DNA of 64,000 nt from an uncultured Lachnospiraceae bacterium. GTDB lineage: Bacteria; Bacillota; Clostridia; Lachnospirales; Lachnospiraceae. This document shows, piece by piece, positions 58,084 to 64,000 of this stretch. Both the position numbers and the translations under genes were made by a program. Positions within the stretch are counted from its first letter, which is position 1; each line of letters starts with the position of its first letter. Below the pieces are notes generated by a model, which was given only the letters and a program-made list of their open reading frames with translations, made no database searches and was not told the origin of the DNA. The stretch spans positions 1-64,000 of the forward strand of contig CANRBX010000003.1 of assembly GCA_947628955.1 (NCBI GenBank), written 5' to 3'.

Positions 58084-58096
58084 AAGGACAATTGAT

Positions 58097-58327
58097 ATGA
58101 ACGATATCGCGGAGATGCTGATTGAATTGAAGCCAGAGGTCAACTTCGGGGAAAGCGATGATTTTATTATGGATGGCCTTCTGGATTCCTTTGATATTAT
58201 CTCGCTTACGAGTATGATCGAGGAAAAATACGGGATAACTGTAGACGGGCTGGACATTGTCCCAGAGAATTTCTGCTCTGTCGAAGCGGTTATAGAGCTT
58301 ATTAGGAAGTCCGGAGGAACAGTCTGA
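58097..58327 (+). CDS. Acyl/peptidyl carrier protein
   Basis: GLLDSFDIISL phosphopantetheine site, DltC-like size. Confidence 0.9.
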   Translation: MNDIAEMLIELKPEVNFGESDDFIMDGLLDSFDIISLTSMIEEKYGITVDGLDIVPENFCSVEAVIELIRKSGGTV

Positions 58328-59397
58328 TGCAGACGCGGTTTATCGATAAGGCCATCACTTCCATCCTGGGTGTATTACCGGAGACGGTGGGGCTGTTTGA
58401 TGATGAGGTCGGCAATTATACTTTTCCGCCGAAGCAGACACTGCGTCTAAAAAGGATGATGGGTTTTAAACAACACCGTCTGGCGAAAGGAACTACTACG
58501 GTGTCTGATTTTGGAACATACGGACTAAGATATATGCTGGATAATGGGTGGATCCGTGCGGATGAAATCGGTGCGCTTATTGTGGTAACGCTTTGCCCGG
58601 ATTACTTTGTGCCGCATGTCAGCAATATCGTACAGGCGGACTGTGGGCTTCCGACGGATACGATCTGCATGGATATCGCGCAGGGCTGTTGCGGTTTTAT
58701 CCTGGGGCTCATGCAGGCATTTCTGCTGTTGGAACACATGGAGGGGAAAAAGGCCGTCCTGATTAATGGAGATGTACTGAGCCATAAGATTTCAAAGCGT
58801 GACAGGAATGATTATCCGCTGATCGGTGATGCGGCGGCGATAACGGTCGTGGAGAATCGGAAAAATACGCCGGAGGTCTACTTTGAGTTCCATAATGACG
58901 GTTCCCGGGGGAATGCGCTTAAAATACCCGCGGGAGCGTTCCGGATGCCATCATCCCCTGAAACAGCGGAAATGACAGATCAGGGGGATGGAAATTTCAG
59001 GGCGCTCGACCATATGCATATGGACGGGGGCGGGGTATTTAATTTTGTCCAGACCGAGGTACCGCCGATGTTGGAACATGCTTTTAAGGAGGCAGGCCTT
59101 TCTGTCAATGAAATAGACTGTTTCCTGTTCCACCAGCCAAACCGCTTTATGTTGCAGAAGCTTGCGGAGAAGGCGCAGCTGCCATTTGAAAAACTTCCCA
59201 TGAACCTGGTTGAGAACTATGGCAATCCCAGCGGAGCATCCATACCGCTTACGGCCATCCTGAATTACAGGGATGAGCTGTTGAATGAAAAGAAAAGGTG
59301 CTGCCTGTCTGCGTTTGGTTCCGGGCTGGCCTGGGGAGCCATGTTTATGGAAATAGGCGGGCTTGAGCATTGCGAAATGATAGAAACAGATCTGTAA
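58327..59397 (+). CDS. 3-oxoacyl-ACP synthase III family protein (KASIII-2)
   Basis: AQGCCGF active-site Cys, FHQPN, NYGNPSGASIP. Confidence 0.92.
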   Translation: MQTRFIDKAITSILGVLPETVGLFDDEVGNYTFPPKQTLRLKRMMGFKQHRLAKGTTTVSDFGTYGLRYMLDNGWIRADEIGALIVVTLCPDYFVPHVSNIVQADCGLPTDTICMDIAQGCCGFILGLMQAFLLLEHMEGKKAVLINGDVLSHKISKRDRNDYPLIGDAAAITVVENRKNTPEVYFEFHNDGSRGNALKIPAGAFRMPSSPETAEMTDQGDGNFRALDHMHMDGGGVFNFVQTEVPPMLEHAFKEAGLSVNEIDCFLFHQPNRFMLQKLAEKAQLPFEKLPMNLVENYGNPSGASIPLTAILNYRDELLNEKKRCCLSAFGSGLAWGAMFMEIGGLEHCEMIETDL

Positions 59398-59439
59398 TTG
59401 ATAAATTGGAAAGCAAATTCGTTTCGGCTGAGGTGCATA

Positions 59440-60354
59440 ATGAGGTTTAAGAAAATACTGGTCATAGGTTCCGGGAAAATAGCGTCAGACTGTGTCAGGA
59501 TCCTGTGCAGGGACATGGAAATAACATATATTGAGGCCATAGAATCGGCAAACAACCAGTTTTCCATGTTGAAAAAAGCATGTGTAAAATATGCCCTGCG
59601 CTACAGGACATTATTAAAAAAGGAGCTTATTTCGGAAGCGATTATGGAAGCTTCGCAGGCAGGGCCCCTGCTGATTATCAGCGCCAATAACAGGTACCTT
59701 TTTCCTGCCGGTATATGTGAACTGCCGGAGGTGGAAATCATTAATTTCCATTACGGGTACCTTCCCAGATACAGGGGGATGAACATTCCGACATGGGTCA
59801 TTTATAACAACGAGCCATTTACAGGCGTCACGTGGCATTATGTCACAAGCGAGGTAGACCGCGGTGAGATCATCATCCAGCAGAAGATTCTGCTCTCCGA
59901 AGACACCACGGCTTACGAAGTGGTACGCGATGGCATGAGAGCCGGGACGGAGCTGTTCCGGTTCTTTATCCCGGAACTTCTGAAAAAAAAGATAAGCGGG
60001 AAGGAGATACTTACCAATGAGCATGTATACCTGAACAAGCGTCTTCCCGAGGATGGAAAACTGGACCCGGACAAGGATGTTTTGGAAATATACAGGCTGC
60101 TGCGAAGCTTCGATTACGGAAGGACAGGGACCCTGAAGCCGTTAAAGGTGTGTATGGACGGTACGGATTATCTTGTGGAAGGCTATTCCCTGGAAGATTC
60201 CGGTGTCGAGGAGAAAACGGTGCTGCTTCAGCAGGACAGGCTGGTGATTACCGGAGGGAGAAAGACGTTGATGATCGATCTGAGGAAAGAGGATGAAGAG
60301 GATAGATATCGGCAGCGGTATGAGCATCTATCAGTTTACAGGCAGAACTCTTGA
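59440..60354 (+). CDS. Formyltransferase-family protein
   Basis: ISANNRY, INFHYGYLPRYRGMNIPTW, VTSEVDRGEIIIQQ. Confidence 0.87.
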   Translation: MRFKKILVIGSGKIASDCVRILCRDMEITYIEAIESANNQFSMLKKACVKYALRYRTLLKKELISEAIMEASQAGPLLIISANNRYLFPAGICELPEVEIINFHYGYLPRYRGMNIPTWVIYNNEPFTGVTWHYVTSEVDRGEIIIQQKILLSEDTTAYEVVRDGMRAGTELFRFFIPELLKKKISGKEILTNEHVYLNKRLPEDGKLDPDKDVLEIYRLLRSFDYGRTGTLKPLKVCMDGTDYLVEGYSLEDSGVEEKTVLLQQDRLVITGGRKTLMIDLRKEDEEDRYRQRYEHLSVYRQNS

Positions 60355-61087
60355 TGCCAATTCATTTGTCATAATGGAGGGAAATGAGGCGCTTATCATT
60401 GACGCGGTTGACAGCAGTGATATGGTCTCTTTTTTATTGGATCGGTATGAGGGAAAGGATGCCAATGGCGTGTCTTCTGAATTATGGACGCTTGACAGAG
60501 GGATTGCCGGCGGCGGAACCCCGAAACTGACCATCCTGTTGACGCATGAGCATTTTGACCATATCAGTGGCTTGGCGGTTTTAAGGGATAGATTCAGGTG
60601 CCATGTGGTTTCTTCCGGGGACTGCAGTGCGCGGATACAGTCGTCGCAGACAAACCTGTCTTCGATAGGGGATGCTCTATTGCTAATGCACAGCGGGATG
60701 CAACAGGAGCCACACGATACCATTCCGCGATACGGTGCGGATGCGTCGGATGAAGAATTTATTCAGGACAGCGTTATTGTATGGCATGGACATAACATTT
60801 TTTGCCATCTTATGCGCGGGCACTCATTGGGGTCTGTGGGCTATATCCTTGACGGGAGTATTCTGTTCTCTGGAGACGAAATACTTGCGATTCCGACATT
60901 GACCAGACTGCCCGGGGGAAATACGAAGGCGTTCTGGTACGAGGATATGCCATGGCTGAAATCAATCAGTGATCAGATTTTCTTGGTGTGTCCGGGCCAT
61001 GGGACACCGGGAAAGTTGGAAGATATGATAAGCGGCAATACAATGCCGAAAAGATTCAGGAATATGGGAGAGAAAGCAAATGCATAG
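60293..61087 (+). CDS. MBL-fold metallohydrolase, copy 1
   Basis: [21 protein letters not shown] motifs. Confidence 0.92.
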   Translation: MKRIDIGSGMSIYQFTGRTLDANSFVIMEGNEALIIDAVDSSDMVSFLLDRYEGKDANGVSSELWTLDRGIAGGGTPKLTILLTHEHFDHISGLAVLRDRFRCHVVSSGDCSARIQSSQTNLSSIGDALLLMHSGMQQEPHDTIPRYGADASDEEFIQDSVIVWHGHNIFCHLMRGHSLGSVGYILDGSILFSGDEILAIPTLTRLPGGNTKAFWYEDMPWLKSISDQIFLVCPGHGTPGKLEDMISGNTMPKRFRNMGEKANA

Positions 61088-61154
61088 GCAGGGCATCTAT
61101 GAAAGATATATAAAACGACCGCAGGATTTGTTCATCCGGTTAAAGACATCATGA
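61080..61154 (+). pseudogene. 5' fragment of sugar transferase gene left by duplication
   Basis: [24 protein letters not shown]: first 16 residues match the intact gene at 62187. Confidence 0.85.
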
Positions 61155-61366
61155 GTGCGGTGGAATATGTTAATGAAGACATACAGACAATTGGCCTGGC
61201 GGCCGAAGGCGAGAAAGCACTGAGGTTTGCAAATGCCGCATCTGCCAGGGGAGCAGTAAGGTTTCCTGCCTGTGGGAGGATGCTTAATTTTGATTCACCC
61301 TGGGATGGAATATACCTGGCAGACAGAATGGTCAGATGGGTTACAATAGGCGGACCGATGGTATGA
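61127..61366 (+). pseudogene. C-terminal gene remnant, possibly LuxC-like acyl-CoA reductase
   Basis: FVHPVKDIMSAVEYVNEDIQTIGLAAEGEKALRFANAASARGAVRFPACGRMLNFDSPWDGIYLADRMVRWVTIG; layout resembles LuxC C-termini. Confidence 0.4.
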
Positions 61367-61405
61367 AAAAACATATCTATATAAGGTTTATTGTGGTGGA
61401 AAGTG

Positions 61406-62194
61406 ATGGACAAAGTAGACATCGGTGGCGGCATTTACATTTACCGGTTTGAAGGTGATTATTTCGATGCCAATTCATATATCATAATAGAAGGAAATGA
61501 GGCGCTTATCATTGACGCAGTTGACAGCAGTGATATGGTCTCTTTTTTATTGGGCGAATATGAGGGAGGGGATACTAATGCCATGTTCTCTGAATTATGG
61601 ATGCCTGACAGAGAGACTGCCGGTGGTGGGAATCCGGGATTGACTATCCTGCTGACGCATGAACATTTTGACCATATCGGCGGGCTGGAGACGCTGCGCA
61701 GCCGGTTCAGATGTCATGTAATCGCGTCGAAAGAATGCAGCAGACGGATCCAGTCATCCCAGGCCAACCTGTCTTCGATCGGGGATACTCTGCTGGCCAT
61801 GCATAACGGAACAGGGCCGAAGAAATTGATCCCGAGATATGAAGCAGCGGCGGCAGATGCGGAATTTCCAGATGAATGTTCCATCATGTGGAACGGGCAC
61901 AGGATATTGTGCCATCCTATGCGCGGGCATTCGCCCGGCTCCGCCGGATACATTCTGGATGGGAAAATCCTGTTTTCCGGAGATGAGATCCTTCCGATCC
62001 CGACAGTGACCAGGCTGCCCGGAGGGGATACGAGGGCGTTCTGGTATGAGGATATGCCATGGCTGGAATCGCTCGGGACCCAGCTCTCTTTAGTGTGTCC
62101 GGGCCATGGGACGCCGGGGAAGCTGGAAGATATGATAAGCGTCAATGCGATGCCGAAAAGGTTCAGGAATATGGGAGAGAAAGCAAATGCATAG
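61406..62194 (+). CDS. MBL-fold metallohydrolase, copy 2
   Basis: Close paralog of 60293-61087, same motifs. Confidence 0.92.
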   Translation: MDKVDIGGGIYIYRFEGDYFDANSYIIIEGNEALIIDAVDSSDMVSFLLGEYEGGDTNAMFSELWMPDRETAGGGNPGLTILLTHEHFDHIGGLETLRSRFRCHVIASKECSRRIQSSQANLSSIGDTLLAMHNGTGPKKLIPRYEAAAADAEFPDECSIMWNGHRILCHPMRGHSPGSAGYILDGKILFSGDEILPIPTVTRLPGGDTRAFWYEDMPWLESLGTQLSLVCPGHGTPGKLEDMISVNAMPKRFRNMGEKANA

Positions 62195-62810
62195 GCAGGG
62201 TATCTATGAGAGGTACATAAAACGGCCGCAGGATTTCCTGTGTGCGCTTCTGGCATCGATCGTACTTTCTCCGGTGATGCTGGTGACGGCGCTGCTTGTG
62301 CGGAAAAAGCTGGGCCGCCCGGTCCTGTTCACCCAGGACAGGCCGGGAAAAGACGGGAAGGTTTTTAAACTTTATAAGTTCCGGTCCATGACAAGCCAGA
62401 GGGATAAGGATGGGAAACTGCTTCCGGATGAGGCAAGGCTTACCGGCTTTGGAAAGAAGCTGCGGTCGACATCCCTCGATGAGCTTCCGGAGCTGTTCAA
62501 TGTTTTAAAAGGGGACATGAGCGTAGTGGGGCCGAGGCCGCTGCTGGTCGAATATCTGCCACGGTACAATAAGCACCAGGCCAGAAGGCATGAAGTGCGG
62601 CCGGGGATCACTGGCCTGGCGCAGGTGCACGGCCGGAATGCGATCAGCTGGGAGGAAAAGTTCGGCTGGGACGTGAAATATGTGGAGCATGTCACGTTTT
62701 TAGGGGATTGGAAGATTATCTTTCTGACGGTAATGGCCGTGCTGAAAAGGGAAGGGATCAGCGCGGTGGGGGAGGCAACGATGGGGGAGTTTACGGAAAA
62801 AGAGAGCTGA
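62187..62810 (+). CDS. Initiating sugar transferase (monotopic PGT, PglC-like)
   Basis: [59 protein letters not shown]. Confidence 0.93.
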   Translation: MHRQGIYERYIKRPQDFLCALLASIVLSPVMLVTALLVRKKLGRPVLFTQDRPGKDGKVFKLYKFRSMTSQRDKDGKLLPDEARLTGFGKKLRSTSLDELPELFNVLKGDMSVVGPRPLLVEYLPRYNKHQARRHEVRPGITGLAQVHGRNAISWEEKFGWDVKYVEHVTFLGDWKIIFLTVMAVLKREGISAVGEATMGEFTEKES

Positions 62811-62923
62811 ACATAAGTAATATCAGGAAAAGTTTTAATAAGATGCGTCTGTATTCCTGCTTAGAGATTTTATATAGACGAAAGTATGATGTCCAATTTT
62901 GTATGCCATTTGGAGGGATTAAA

Positions 62924-63859
62924 ATGCCTAATAAAGTAAATCCTTTTTTTGAAACCTATGAAATAGACGAAGAAACCAGTAAAAAGATGAAACAAAAGCT
63001 ATTGGAAATGCTTGTATATTTTCGTGATTTTTGTAATGAGCATGGACTGATGTTTTATCTTATAGGAGGTGCTGCTATAGGTGCTGTGCGTGAGCACGGT
63101 TTTATCCCATGGGATGATGATATTGATTGCGTAATGCCACAACCAGATTATGATCGTTTTCCCGAGTTATGGGAGAAATATGGGGATAAAGAACGATATG
63201 TATTTTGTCGCACTGATGAAAACGTTAATTACCATCATGCAGCATCTTCTTTAAGAGATCCGAATACGACATTTATCTGTTCTTACAATAAGAATCAGGA
63301 TATCTGCCATGGTATTGCACTTGAGTTTGGTTCCATAGTTGCAGCTCCTGATTCGAGATTTTTGCAGGCAGTTCAGACATTTGATGGAATGTTATTTTCA
63401 CTTTTTAACTTTCAACGTCTTCCCAATAACAGAGGAAGGTTTCTTCGCATATGTACCCGGATAGCATATGCGCTCGTCCCGTCGAAGAAAATGAAAGATA
63501 GAATTTGGCAATACGCAGGACGAAGAGTGGCAAGGTATTCTTGGGAAAGATGCAAATATGTTCGCCAGATATGGGATAAGACTACATTTATTCTTTTCCC
63601 AAAAGAATGGTTTACCTCGCAGGTCTGGTTTGATTTCGAAGGCGAGAGGGTTCCGCTGATGGCAGGATATAAAGGGTATTTAAAGTTTTGCTTTGGCGAT
63701 TATATGCAAAGGCCTCCCGTTGAAGAGCAGGTGGCAAAACACGAGTTGATTTATGTAGACATGGATCATCCATATACCGATTACGCTGGAATTTATTACT
63801 TCCCTGATAAAGATCCGCGAAACACAAAAAAGAAAAAAGGTATCAAAAGAAAAAAATGA
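62924..63859 (+). CDS. LicD family phosphotransferase
   Basis: [34 protein letters not shown]. Confidence 0.92.
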   Translation: MPNKVNPFFETYEIDEETSKKMKQKLLEMLVYFRDFCNEHGLMFYLIGGAAIGAVREHGFIPWDDDIDCVMPQPDYDRFPELWEKYGDKERYVFCRTDENVNYHHAASSLRDPNTTFICSYNKNQDICHGIALEFGSIVAAPDSRFLQAVQTFDGMLFSLFNFQRLPNNRGRFLRICTRIAYALVPSKKMKDRIWQYAGRRVARYSWERCKYVRQIWDKTTFILFPKEWFTSQVWFDFEGERVPLMAGYKGYLKFCFGDYMQRPPVEEQVAKHELIYVDMDHPYTDYAGIYYFPDKDPRNTKKKKGIKRKK

Positions 63860-64000
63860 ATATTGCATTGATCTTTGCAGGTGGGACTGGAAAAAGAATG
63901 AATACAACATCCCGTCCAAAACAATTTTTAGAGTTACATGGCAAGCCAATCCTGGTTTACACTCTGGAGCAATTTGAAAACCATCCTGAAATTGACGGGA
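63856..64000 (+). CDS. IspD/TarI-like cytidylyltransferase, truncated by window end
   Basis: [46 protein letters not shown]. Confidence 0.9.
   Translation, partial: MNIALIFAGGTGKRMNTTSRPKQFLELHGKPILVYTLEQFENHPEIDG

Noticed and set aside
1-64000. Prophage, integrative element, rRNA or tRNA genes
   Set aside because: No integrase, phage structural genes or rRNA recognised, and no tRNA noticed by eye; a tRNA scan would be needed to exclude a missed tRNA.

Overview
64 kb of a Clostridia-like, probably Lachnospiraceae, chromosome; the taxon is inferred from gene content and style. Left to right: (1) a YfcC-family transporter fragment truncated at both ends; (2) a lower-GC type I restriction-modification island (Fic, HsdM, HsdS, HsdR) followed by a GNAT remnant, an XRE regulator and a NYN/PIN-type nuclease; (3) a sugar ABC transporter with a PocR-AraC regulator, a hybrid histidine kinase and a heterodimeric ABC exporter; (4) CarD and a BceRSAB-type peptide-sensing/detoxification module; (5) a putative SOS-controlled membrane protein, a HAD phosphatase, an Amt-PII fusion, a HAD/UvrA-like pair, an Sfp-type PPTase and an alpha/beta hydrolase; (6) a PRD-regulated carbon catabolism block (class II aldolase, Fe-ADH, MFS, 2-hydroxyacid dehydrogenase, MATE, TIM-barrel isomerase); (7) from about 45.9 kb to the end, a LoaP-headed surface-glycan locus with an embedded stand-alone FAS/NRPS-like assembly line: carboxyltransferase, 2 NeuD-like acyltransferases, FabD, 2 carrier proteins, 2 KASIII, 2 SDR, AAC(3)-like, adenylation domain, formyltransferase and duplicated MBL hydrolases. 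It is followed by a PglC-like sugar transferase, LicD and an IspD/TarI-like gene. Best candidates for undescribed biology: the acyl/aminoacyl decoration line in the glycan locus, a strongly structured and possibly switching leader upstream of the MFS gene (39.80-40.00 kb), a three-LexA-box promoter on an unknown membrane protein, and a recurring pattern of about 35-47 bp minisatellites at gene 3' ends and in protein linkers. All similarity calls are from reading motifs; no database search was run.
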